A stretch of DNA of 64,000 nucleotides from Serripes groenlandicus (Eukaryota > Mollusca > Bivalvia > Cardiida > Cardiidae). How positions within the stretch are numbered: position 1 is the first letter of the stretch; each line of letters starts with the position of its first letter. The position numbers and the translations under genes were made by a program. Positions 33,601 to 44,769 of the stretch are shown piece by piece. Below the pieces are notes generated by a model. That model saw only the letters and a program-made list of their open reading frames with translations, was not told the origin of the DNA and did no database searches. The stretch covers positions 45,574,105 through 45,638,104 of the forward strand of contig JASEVX010000013.1 in the NCBI GenBank assembly GCA_031761405.1, written 5' to 3'.

Positions 33601-36600
33601 TCGAAAGTATTAACCTGTTATATGAGTCTTTGTAGACGATATTAACCTGTTATATGAGTCAAAGTCGACGGTATTAACCTGTTATATGAGTCAAAGTCGA
33701 CGGTATTAACCTGTTATAAGAGTCAAAGTCGACGGTATTAACCTATTATATGAGTCTTTGTAGACGATATTAACCTATTATATGAGTCTTAGTCGAAAGT
33801 ATTAACCTATTATATGAGTCTTTGTAGACGATATTAACATGTTATATGAGTCAAAGTCGACGGTATTAACCTGTTATATGAGTCTTAGTCGACGGTATTA
33901 ACCTATTATATGAGTCTTAGTCGAAAGTATTAACCTGTTATATGAGTCAAAGTCGACGGTATTAACCTGTTATATGAGTCTTAGTCGACGGTATTAACCT
34001 GTTATATGAGTCTTAGTCGACGATATTAACCTGTTATATGAGTCTTAGTCGACGGTATTAACCTATTATATGAGTCTTAGTCGACGGTATTAACCTGTTA
34101 TATGAGTCTTAGTCGAAAGTATTAACCTGTTATATGAGTCTTTGTAGACGATATTAACCTGTTATATGAGTCAAAGTCGACGGTATTAACCTGTTATATG
34201 AGTCTTAGTCGACGGTATTAACCTATTATATGAGTCTTTGTAGACGATATTAACCTATTATATGAGTCTTAGTCGAAAGTATTAACCTGTTATATGAGTC
34301 AAAGTCGACGGTATTAACCTGTTATATGAGTCTTAGTCGACGGTATTAACCTGTTATATGAGTCTTAGTCGACGATATTAACCTGTTATATGAGTCTTAG
34401 TCGACGGTATTAACCTATTATATGAGTCTTAGTCGACGGTATTAACCTGTTATATGAGTCTTAGTCGAAAGTATTAACCTGTTATATGAGTCTTTGTAGA
34501 CGATATTAACCTGTTATATGAGTCAAAGTCGACGGTATTAACCTGTTATATGAGTCTTAGTCGACGGTATTAACCTATTATATGAGTCTTTGTAGACGAT
34601 ATTAACCTATTATATGAGTCAAAGTCGACGGTATTAACCTGTTATATGAGTCTTAGTCGACGGTATTAACCTATTATGTGAGTCTTAGTCGACGGTATTA
34701 ACCTGTTATATGAGTCTTAGTCGACGGTATTAACCTATTATATGAGTCAAAGTCGACGGTATTAACCTGTTATATGAGTCAAAGTCGACGGTATTAACCT
34801 GTTATATGAGTCAAAGTCGACGGTATTAACCTGTTATATGAGTCAAAGTCGACGGTATTAACCTGTTATATGAGTCAAAGTCGACGGTATTAACCTGTAA
34901 TATTAGTCTTAGTCGACGATATTAACCTGTAATATTAGTCTTAGTCGACTATATTAACCTGTTATATGAGTCAAAGTCGACCGTATTAACCTGTTATATG
35001 AGTCTTAGTCGACGGTATTAACCTGTTATATGAGTCTTAGTCGACGGTATTAACCTATTATATGAGTCAAAGTCGACGGTATTAACCTGTTATATGAGTC
35101 AAAGTCGACGGTATTAACCTGTTATATGAGTCAAAGTCGACGGTATTAACCTGTAATATTAGTCTTAGTCGACGATATTAACCTGTAATATTAGTCTTAG
35201 TCGACGATATTAACATGTTATATGAGTCTTAGTCGACGGTATTAACCTGTTATATGAGTCTTAGTCGACGATATTAACATGTTATATGAGTCAAAGTCGA
35301 CGGTATTAACCTGTTATATGAGTCAAAGTCGACGGTATTAACCTGTTATATGAGTCTTAGTCGACGATATTAACCTGTTATATGAGTCTTAGTCGACGGT
35401 ATTAACCTATTATATGAGTCTTAGTCGACGATATTAACCTGTTATATGAGTCAAAGTCGACGGTATTAACCTGTTATATGAGTCTTAGTCGACGGTATTA
35501 ACCTATTATATGAGTCAAAGTCGACGGTATTAACCTATTATATGAGTCTTAGTCGACGGTATTAACCTGTTATATGAGTCTTAGTCGACAGTATTAACCT
35601 GTTATATGAGTCTTAGTCGACGGTATTAACCTGTTATATGAGTCTTAGTCGACGGTATTAACCTGTTATATGAGTCTTAGTCGACGGTATTAACCTGTTA
35701 TATGAGTCAAAGTCGACGGTATTAACCTGTTATATGAGTCTTAGTCGACGGTATTAACCTGTTATATGAGTCTTAGTCGACGATATTAACCTATTATATG
35801 AGTCTTTGTAGACGATATTAACATGTTATATGAGTCTTTGTAGACGATATTAACCTGTTATATGAGTCAAAGTCGACGGTATTAACCTGTTATATGAGTC
35901 AAAGTCGACGGTATTAACCTGTTATATGAGTCTTAGTCGACGATATTAACCTGTTATATGAGTCTCAGTCGAAAGTATTAACCTGTTATATGAGTGTTAG
36001 TCGACAGTATTAACCTGTTATATGAGTCCAAGTCGACAGTATTAACCTGTTATATGAGTCTTAATCGACAGTATTACCCTGTTATATGAGTCTTAGTCGA
36101 CGGTATTAACCTGTTATATGAGTCTTAGTCGACCATATTAACATGTTATATGAGTCAAAGTCGACGGTATTAACCTGTTATATGAGTCAAAGTCGACGGT
36201 ATTAACCTGTTATATGAGTCAAAGTCGACGGTATTAACCTGTTATATGAGTCTTAGTCGACGGTATTAACCTGTTATATGAGTCTTAGTCGACGATATTA
36301 ACCTGTTATATGAGTCTTTGTAGACGGTATTAACCTGTTATATGAGTCAAAGTCGACGGTATTAACCTGTTATATGAGTCTTAGTCGACGGTATTAACCT
36401 GTTATATGAGTCTTAGTCGACGATATTAACCTGTTATATGAGTCTTTGTAGACGGTATTAACCTGTTATATGAGTCAAAGTCGACGGTATTAACCTGTTA
36501 TATGAGTCTTAGTCGACGATATTAACCTGTTATATGAGTCTCAGTCGAAAGTATTAACCTGTTATATGAGTCTTAGTCGACAGTATTAACCTGTTATATG

Positions 36601-38372
36601 AGTCCAAGTCGACAGTATTAACCTGTTATATGAGTCTTAATCGACAGTATTACCCTGTTATATGAGTCTTAGTCGACGGTATTAACCTGTTATATGAGTC
36701 TTAGTCGACGATATTAACATGTTATATGAGTCTTAGTCGACGATATTAACCTGTTATATGAGTCTTAGTCGACGATATTAACCTGTTATATGAGTCTTAG
36801 TCGACGGTATTAACCTGTTATATGAGTATTAGTCGAAAGTATTTAACTGTTATATGAGTCTTTGTAGACGATATTAACCTGTTATATGAGTCTTAGTCGA
36901 CGATATTAACCTGTTATATGAGTCTTAGTCGACGGTATTAACCTGTTATATGAGTATTAGTCGAAAGTATTAACCTGTTATATGAGTCTTAGTCGACGAT
37001 ATTAACCTGTTATATGAGTCTTAATCGACAGTATTAACCTGTTATATGAGTCTTAGTCGAAAGTATTACCCTGTTATATGAGTCTTAGTCGACGGTATTA
37101 ACCTGTTATATGAGTCTTAGTCGACGATATTAACATGTTATATGAGTCTTAGTCGACGGTATTAACCTGTTATATGAGTCTTAATCGACAGTATTACCCT
37201 GTTATATGAGTCTTAGTCGAAAGTATTACCCTGTTATATGAGTCTTAGTCGACGGTATTAACCTGTTATATGAGTCTTAGTCGACGATATTAACATGTTA
37301 TATGAGTCCAAGTCGACAGTATAAACCTGTTATATGAGTCTTAATCGACAGTATTACCCTGTTATATGAGTCTTAGTCGACGATATTAACCTGTTATATG
37401 AGTCAAAGTCGACGGTATTAACCTGTTATATGAGTCTTTGTAGACGATATTAACCTATTATATGAGTCTTAGTCGACGGTATTAACCTGTTATATGAGTC
37501 AAAGTCGACGGTATTAACCTGTTATATGAGTCAAAGTCGACGGTATTAACCTGTTATATGAGTCTTAGTCGACGGTATTAACCTATTATATGAGTCTTAG
37601 TCGACGGTATTAACCTGTTATATGAGTCTTTGTAGACGATATTAACCTGTTATATGAGTCTTAGTCGACGGTATTAACCTGTTATATGAGTCTTAATCGA
37701 CAGTATTAACCTGTTATATGAGTCTTAGTCGACGGTATTAACCTGTTATATGAGTCTTAGTCGACGGTATTAACCTGTTATATGAGTCTTAGTCGACGGT
37801 ATTAACCTATTATATGAGTCTTAGTCGACGGTATTAACCTATTATATGAGTCTTAGTCGAAAGTATTAACCTATTATATGAGTCTTAGTCGACGGTATTA
37901 ACCTGTTATATGAGTCTTAGTCGACGGTATTAACCTGTTATATGAGTCTTAGTCGACGGTATTAACCTATTATATGAGTCTTAGTCGACGGTATTAACCT
38001 ATTATATGAGTCTTAGTCGACGGTATTAACCTATTATATGAGTCTTAGTCGACGGTATTAACCTATTATATGAGTCTTTGTAGACGATATTAACCTGTTA
38101 TATGAGTCTTAGTCGACGATATTAACCTGTTATATGAGTCAAAGTCGACGGTATTAACCTGTTATATGAGTCTTAGTCGACGGTATTAACCTATTATATG
38201 AGTCTTAGTCGACGGTATTAACCTATTATATGAGTCTTAGTCGACGGTATTAACCTATTATATGAGTCTTAGTCGACGATATTAACCTATTATATGAGTC
38301 TTAGTCGAAAGTATTAACCTGTTATATGAGTCTAAAACGACTGTAAAAACATGTTACATGAGTCTTCTGTAT
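30681..38372 (+). repeat. 32-bp satellite array (about 240 units)
   Basis: The unit is a fixed block TATTAACCTGTTATATGAGT plus C and a variable block of about 11 bp. Main variable forms are TTAGTCGACGG, TTAGTCGACGA, AAAGTCGACGG, TTTGTAGACGA, TTAATCGACAG and TTAGTCGAAAG. The first units (30681-30760) and the last two (after about 38330) are degraded. One half-unit of 16 bp occurs at about 31417-31433. Longer blocks recur, for example the unit string starting at 33909 recurs at 34261 (352 bp, 11 units). No gene lies inside. Confidence 0.97.
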
Positions 38373-39100
38373 ACAATTAAAGTTAGTTCTTAGAACTACC
38401 AAAATAGCAATAATAACTTACAGGTTCACCTGCCCGTTGACAGAGTTCGGATGTCAAATCAAAGGTCACCCTTATCCATTACTGAATTTCCCTTTCAATT
38501 TCAGAAAATACAGCATGTTCTAAAAATGGCTCTTAATGTGTCAACATAGCTAAAAGCGAACACTATTTTGATTTTAAATTAGTCACAAGTTATTCAACTT
38601 AATAAACGACACTTTCAACTTACAACACAATCTTTATTGTCCAATTCTTAAAAAGTGACTTATAAATCCAACCTCAAATTGTTATTTTCTTAGTTTTCAG
38701 TCTGTTCGGGTGTATTTAACATGTCAAATGCTTTAGTAGTCATTGAAAACTTAGATTTGGTGATTTCAATTAAAATTTAATGACATAGTCCGCCTTTGCT
38801 TTAAAATTTGATTTTTTTTTCACATTATTTTACATGTATCATACATCCAAAAGTCAATTTTGTAATAAATTGGTTCCAGATGTTAGCAGCAATGTTTCAT
38901 AGACATATACCTTTTCCTACACTGTTATCTAATCATTTTGTTATTATTGTTTTACAGCTAAGAAAGTCCAGATCGTGAGATAAAGGATTATCAAATGTGC
39001 CAGTCTAAGTTTATTATGTCATACTGACCTGCATGGAAGGGGCTCTTTGTGTCTCAGACATGACTCACTCTATAGTAAGCAAGCCTTTAGGCAATATTAA
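38373..39100. other. AT-rich sequence between the array and the duplicated ORF
   Basis: No coding frame or repeat family was recognised. Confidence 0.35.
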
Positions 39101-39155
39101 AACAGGATACATACTTATTTGTTTATGTCAATTTAGTTTCTTGGGGATTTTCATC

Positions 39156-39431
39156 ATGAAAGGTGACAATAAAAGGAGAAAATCCATGGTCAAACGTGGA
39201 AATAAATGTGGTCCGGGAGGTCAAAGTGTTTTGAAAATTAATCCTTACAGAGAATATGTAAGACCAACTGTGAAAGAAGTTGAATTAATGGATGTACACC
39301 CAGTTGTTTATGATGCAATGTCATCTACGTCAACTTCAACAGATCAGAAGCCGGACGTCATGGTTTTTCGCCCGAGACTTAAACAGCCAGAGTACAAGTG
39401 TACTGGAAGCAGAAACACAAGTAATTTGTAG
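39156..39431 (+). CDS. Unrecognised basic protein or exon, copy 1 of a tandem duplication
   Basis: I do not recognise this family. From the ATG at 39156 the frame encodes 91 residues to TAG at 39429-39431. It starts with a Lys/Arg-rich segment (MKGDNKRRKSMVKRGNKC), then GPGGQSVL, REYVRPTVKEVELM, a Ser/Thr run (SSTSTSTDQKP) and a C-terminal RPRLKQPEYKCTGS. An ATTTAG acceptor-like site at 39131-39136 precedes the start in frame, and GTAAGT follows the stop at once, so it may be an exon of a larger gene. The best support is its duplicate at 39700-40225. Against that copy it differs by two 9-nt indels that keep the frame, and the duplicate shows no frameshift before its SINE. Coding status is an inference. 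Confidence 0.4.
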   Translation: MKGDNKRRKSMVKRGNKCGPGGQSVLKINPYREYVRPTVKEVELMDVHPVVYDAMSSTSTSTDQKPDVMVFRPRLKQPEYKCTGSRNTSNL

Positions 39432-39699
39432 GTAAGTACACATTATACAGCATAAAAATATATCATTAAACTGATATTGACTTGATTTCTGCAATTTTGA
39501 GAGTAAAATATGGAAATGAAAATGCATTAAATTTTTAAAGTTAACAGTCAAAGGGAGATAACTCGGTAGACCTTATGCACACAAAGCTAATTAAAGAGGT
39601 TTTTAGTTCTGTTTACCATGAAATTTCATATACGGACTCATTCAAACCAAAAACACATGCGGGAAATACAATAAAATCATACTTATTTGTTCATATTAT

Positions 39700-40225
39700 T
39701 TAGTGTTTTGAGGATTTTCTGCATGAAAGGTGACAAGAAAAGGAGAAAATCCTGTGGAAATAAATGTGGTGCGGGAGGTCAAAGTGTTTTAAAAGTGACT
39801 CAACACAGTGAATATGTAAGACCGACTGTAAAAAAAGCTGAACTAATGTATGTTTTTCATTATGCAATGGGGAATCTGCTGTGGTCGAGTGGTTGGCGTC
39901 GGTGATTTGAAACCGGGTGTACGGGGTTAGATCCCCAGTTGCGGCACTACGGTCATGGTGGTGTGCACTCGGGTAAGGCACATTGTCTAGCCTAGTACTG
40001 GTTTGTTTACCCAGGGATCATGAATTAGTGAACTGTCGCCGTGATATAACTGAAATAATGTTGAAAGCGGCGTAAAACTCCAATATAACAAACAAAACAT
40101 GATGCAATGGCATCTACGTCAACTCCAACAGACCAGAAGCCGGACGTCATGCTATTGCGCCCAAGAGTAAAACAGACAGAGTACAAGTGTACTAGAAATA
40201 TACCTTTAAACTGACATTAACTTGA
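39700..40225 (+). pseudogene. Tandem duplicate of the 39156 ORF, split by a SINE
   Basis: Homology to copy 1 begins near 39680 (ATACTTATTTGTTCATATT) and covers the whole frame. ATG at 39723 gives MKGDKKRRKSCGNKCGAGG, then EYVRPTVKKAELM, up to 39870. A SINE follows at 39871-40098. The frame resumes as MASTSTPTDQKPDVM from about 40104 and ends with TAA near 40217. Relative to copy 1 it lacks 9 nt twice, both in frame, and lacks the segment holding the GTAAGT donor. The SINE removes any protein unless it is spliced out. The copies stay similar beyond the frame to about 40390, so the unit was about 600 bp of genomic DNA and not a retrocopy. Confidence 0.6.
39871..40098 (+). mobile_element. tRNA-derived SINE, family C, with 12-bp target duplication
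   Basis: The head resembles a class II tRNA (Leu/Ser-like): A box TGGTCGAGTGGTTGGCGTC and B box GGGTTAGATCCCCAG. The tail is GTGATATAACTGAAATAATG and GAAAGCGGCGTAAAAC. ATTATGCAATGG at 39859-39870 and ATGATGCAATGG at 40099-40110 are the target duplication with one mismatch. The uninterrupted copy 1 shows the empty site. Confidence 0.92.
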
Positions 40226-40411
40226 TTTCTGCAATTTTGAGAGATACATACGGAAATGCATTAAATTATTCAAGTTTACGAGAAGGGAGATAACTCTGTA
40301 GACCTTATGCACACAAAGCTAATCCAAGACGTGTTTAGTTATGTTCAACCATGATATTCTTGAAACAGACTCATTCAAACCCAAAACACATACAAGTCAG
40401 TCAATCTAAAG

Positions 40412-40505
40412 GATAACTTTGAGAAAACATTGTGGGAAAAGGAGATATTGCTCATTATGGGCAGTTCCTCCTTTTCCAGCAATAATTTCAAATTTTGCCT
40501 GATTC
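40412..40505 (+). mobile_element. Inner fragment of TTAA MITE family
   Basis: GAAAACATTGTGGGAAAAGG, a GATATTGCTCATTATG block and a CCTCCTTTTCCAGCAATAAT block match the middle of the complete element at 56136-56358. Both ends are lost. Confidence 0.5.
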
Positions 40506-43500
40506 AGAGGTGTTTAAATAGGAGAATAAGTCATGTTGTTTAGCAAAAATGAGGAATTAAGCTTGTTTTCATACTCAATTTTAGCCTGGAGCATGACTGC
40601 TACAAAATATTTCACGTCGCCAAGCTTTTAGAGATGTTTAACATGGTCAATATGGAGCTCAGGGCCCGTTTTCCAAACGTTCGAGGCAATCTTACATTCA
40701 ACAAGAAAAGTGAAGACCAAAGAGGTCTCGTTTGGAGGGAGAGAAGGACATGTTACACATCTTCATATGTGTCTAAAATGTATAAGGTGTACACTGAGGT
40801 ATCTTCCTCCAACGAAGAGACAAGGTGCCAAGATGGCTACAGCAAATCTGGGCTTAAATATAGCGTTGACTCAAACCCCAATTGGGAGTCCAGTCTCGTT
40901 CGACTTTTGGCTGGTGGTAACATTGGAGGCCCATCACATCGGGGCGTAACAAACGATATCAAAGCAGCTAGTGAAGTCACTGTTGCTGAGAATAAGGCCG
41001 ACATGTCCAAACGACTGTAGCAGATGTGAAAACATAACCGGTGGCAAGGTCGGCTAGAAAATTATTGAATATCGCCTTGGAGATGAAACTGTCCATCTAA
41101 CCAGGATATACACCAACACACAGAAAGTTATGAGGACAAATAAAGCCATGAAACGTTCATTACCCAATGTCAAGACGTTTTCCACCCTCCTTTGTCTATT
41201 TCTGCTCTCTTTACATATATCTCTTTCTTCCTCTTTCTCCTTCCTTGCTCTCTCTCTCCACTCTCTTTTATGTATCTGTTTCTTGTATTATAAATTACAA
41301 AGCTTAAGTAAGCTGATATTTTCTGCACATGTTAAATATTCACCGTGCTTCCTGTAAATTAATCTTTATTGGAGAGGACCTTCAATAAGCTATGAGCTTT
41401 CGGTCCAATCCATTTCTCCATTGTATATTTCTTGATGTAACCTACTATGTAAAAATATATGAGAATTAAATATGTTTAAACTAAGACGTTTTCCAGGAAC
41501 TTCCAGTCGCGTGCACACAGTGCCCTACACTCTGTCAATAATGGACCCAGAAATTTATTGTGCAAACTTTTTTCTGCTGCCGGATGTCCAATTATCCAAG
41601 AAAGTAGTGCTGACTGTCAGCTAGGGTCACTCCAAACTCACTCTGAAGAGAAAAGAACACGCGAAAAATCCATTTAATTCAAACTGACGCGTAAGCTACG
41701 AAGACAGCGGCTATTCAAACTGTATGAATAGCATCGTGAACAGAAGAATTATGCGACAAATCAACTGATGGGGCATATACGGTAAACACGGTCTAAGACG
41801 AAAATGTACAACACATTAGACGACTCGTTGGCAACACTGACCATGATAAATACGCCCGAAAACAAATGAAATTGAAGCCAAGAAAAAAATGTTCCCCCAT
41901 CAGAAGATGCATGCAGGCTCGTGCAGAGCCAGGACCCTCTGGACACACACCAGACGACGCTTGGTATGAGCGGTTCTCCAGGTAAACTGTCTCTAACGTA
42001 ATTGCATGATTGGAAAAATACCTGTCTGTGCTTCCAAACAAAGTATTACAATGGAAACTGCTTTACAGAAGTATTTTGAAACCTTTAATGACTAAAAGGC
42101 GATCAGTACAGAGGAGCCAGAGGAGGGCGGGACTTGATCCGTATTCGCGGCCGCCGCAGTTTCCTTAGACAAAGTACTCTACCTAGTCAAATCCGGAGTG
42201 TATTTAGACTGACACCAATCATATTAAAACCACATACCTTGATTTCGCTGCATTAGCAAACGCTCGAAAAAGTCTTATACAGTACCGGCTTTTACAGATC
42301 GTTTCTGATTAACCTTTGTGTAAGCCAATACAATTGTCGCCTTTAAAATCAACATATTAAAAAAACGAGATAGCGAAGCAGTGATAGCGAGTGTTCCGTT
42401 TGCAGATTAACCATTTCGAAAGCAAAACCAAACGTGTGTTATATCGTGCGATTTAATTGGACAGACAATCGAAGATTTTTTTATGAATATTACAATGCAT
42501 AGGGTCAATTCGAGACGACCTATTATGCAGTGTCGTTAGATCTAATACATACATATCGAAATATTTGGGTCTTATTTCAATGAGATTGTATTTACCTTCT
42601 ACATCGAGCACCTTGTGTTAGCTATTTTAAAGCTAATATTTGAAATGTGGACTCTTTACAACTTTTAAGTTAAAACTGCTACTAGGTTATTCTGAATACA
42701 TCCATGGTTTGTCCCCCAGAGATCATGAATACATTCGTTCATTTTCCGTGATATAATTTAAGTACTCTTGAATCCAAAATAAAGTAAAAGTCATAGCATT
42801 TGCGTGTTAGGTGAATAAAATGGCTTCTTATTATTGTCGCCGTAATAATTGAAACAATTTCGGAAATGGCATTGAACAAAACTAAGTGTACATGTGTCAT
42901 TCGTTTGACAAGAAGTACAATCACACTCCCTATTTTTTTCCCCAGTATTGAAAAACTAGTAAATGAAAATCAATTGTATATCTACTAATTTACTACATAT
43001 GCATAAGCGGTACATAAGTGCAGATGACCAATCTAGTCGCCATTGTTGCTTCAATCCAGACAAATTAACTATAATATATAGAGTATCCGACAACCCTCCA
43101 ATCAGGTTCTACTAGACTGTTACCAAAAAACAAACCAGCTATTTTGAAATTAAAAGTAAAGTAAGTAACCAATAGAATGAAAATCCATTCATAAGGGGAA
43201 ATGTAAAGTAAGATGTATTTTAATGCATTTTGATGTTAGCAATATGTGTTAAAGGCCAAAAACAGAGAATCAAAACTAAAACAATTTTTGCATTTTCTTG
43301 TAACATAGATATTATTTTTTTTATCAAATTATTAATGATATCATCCCATAATTACCATCATCACAGTACATTATTGAATGTACACAAACGTCATTTACAA
43401 ATGGACGTCAAGTGAAATAAGTGTACAATTGATGAATATTAGAATCAAATTGCAACGTAGACAGAACCAGAAAAATCAAATGAGTTGCCAATGGGTCAGG

Positions 43501-44200
43501 GCTGTTGGATTCAAAGCCACATTGCAAGAGAGTGTTAAAGGTGCTGAACTCAAGATTATAGATAGTAAAGTCAACGTTTTAAAACTGTTCAAAAGCCAAC
43601 TTGAAATATTAGAATCATAATTCTGAGATAAAGTTAGATCTAATAATTTCCCTTTCAAGTACAATAAACATCTAGATATTGATCGTGTGTGCTTCATTTG
43701 TAATGGGTAGACACATACCCAGTAAGCCCAATTGTGTACATGACTTCTTATTGACTGTTTTTCAACATTTACTGCTAAAATAGTTTTGTACTATTGATTA
43801 CTTACTTGGTTGTCATTATTAGCAATATTTGCAGAAGTTTTAACATTTCAATTTTTTTTTATCACCATCTGCAGTTCAACACCTTTAATTAATAAATAGG
43901 AGCAGTGAATGTGTCGTTTAACACAAAAAGGAAGGTTCATTTGTTACACGCCATAGTTTAGGCATTTTGGTGAACAAGGGATCTGGAAGTTATTTTAACG
44001 ATGGCTGGCAGAGAAGTTGGGATGAAAATGTGTACTCACACTTTTCATAATCTTCCATAATCTTTTTTTGAACTAATATCGGAACATCTGTCATGTATGT
44101 TATAGAAATATTGAATTTAAATAAAATCGGGTTTGATTATCTGGTACTGCTGGATCATCTCTCGTATATCAATGAGGCGTCACAGTCGTGTTAGGAAACG
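40506..44200. other. Long stretch without a supported gene
   Basis: The + frame ending at 41020 (overlapping a second frame) and the + frame 43378-43620 have some protein-like composition, but no motif, no splice logic and no second copy. A CT-rich tract lies at 41180-41270. At 42703-42766 there is a SINE family C tail scrap (CAGAGATCATGAATACATTC, CCGTGATATAATTT). The rest is AT-rich sequence. Confidence 0.35.
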
Positions 44201-44220
44201 GAGACATATCACCAGAGATA

Positions 44221-44390
44221 TGAGCCGTTCAACGAGAAAACGAACATTATGGACTGCGTAATGCATCGACCCAGATAAGCGCACAGGCTTATCCGGGCCG
44301 ACACATTCCGTCTCGGACAGAAAATCCACAGGAGGCGAAAAGTATCTGTCCGGAGAGTCCACACTGTTGGTTTTCTAGTGGAACGTATCA
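44221..44390 (-). mobile_element. Short MITE of TGAGCCGT family
   Basis: The left end is TGAGCCGTTCAACGAGAAAA after TA at 44219-44220. The interior, read on -, has GATACTTTTCGCCTCCTGTG and GAGACGGAATGTGTCGGCCC. The right end is TTTTCTAGTGGAACGTATCA. The element is internally deleted (170 bp) and its right terminus is mutated. Confidence 0.85.
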
Positions 44391-44494
44391 CGTATTAATA
44401 TAGCCTGATACAGTCTTAACGTCCCGAAATTCAGCATACACATGTTCTTCGATTGGGATATAAGTTACAATGCTTGTAATAAAACACAATAACC

Positions 44495-44765
44495 ACCTCG
44501 GGTGTGTAGTGGTAGAGCGTCCTATTTGCGTGCGGAAGGTCGCATGTTCGATATCTGGCCGAATCATACCAAACACTCAAAAATGGTAGTAATGCATTTC
44601 TCTCTTGACAATCAGGAATGTGGGTTTAGCATTACGAATGACTCGCTTCTGTAAGGATAAATGGACTCTAGAAGTACTTGTAACTAAACAAGAAAACGCA
44701 GCGATATAACTATAAAAAATAATTGTTGAAGGCGGCCTAAAACAGATTGCAGGCAAACAAACATA
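44495..44765 (+). mobile_element. tRNA-derived SINE, family B
   Basis: The head is GTGTAGTGGTAGAGCGTC (A box) with a CGCATGTTCGATATCTGG B box. The body has AATGGTAGTAATGC, TTAGCATTACGAATGACTCG and ATAAATGGACT, and the tail AATTGTTGAAGGCGGCCTAA. The order is the same as at 10925-11128. No clear target duplication was seen. Confidence 0.8.
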
Positions 44766-44769
44766 CAAC

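Noticed and set aside
30681..38372. CRISPR-like look of the 32-bp array (constant block, variable block)
   Set aside because: The variable blocks are a handful of recurring forms, not unique spacers; they are only ~12 bp long; no cas genes exist; and the context is an animal genome.
40634..41020. 128-codon + frame with protein-like composition
   Set aside because: No recognised motif, no splice signals that extend it, and a second overlapping frame of similar quality.
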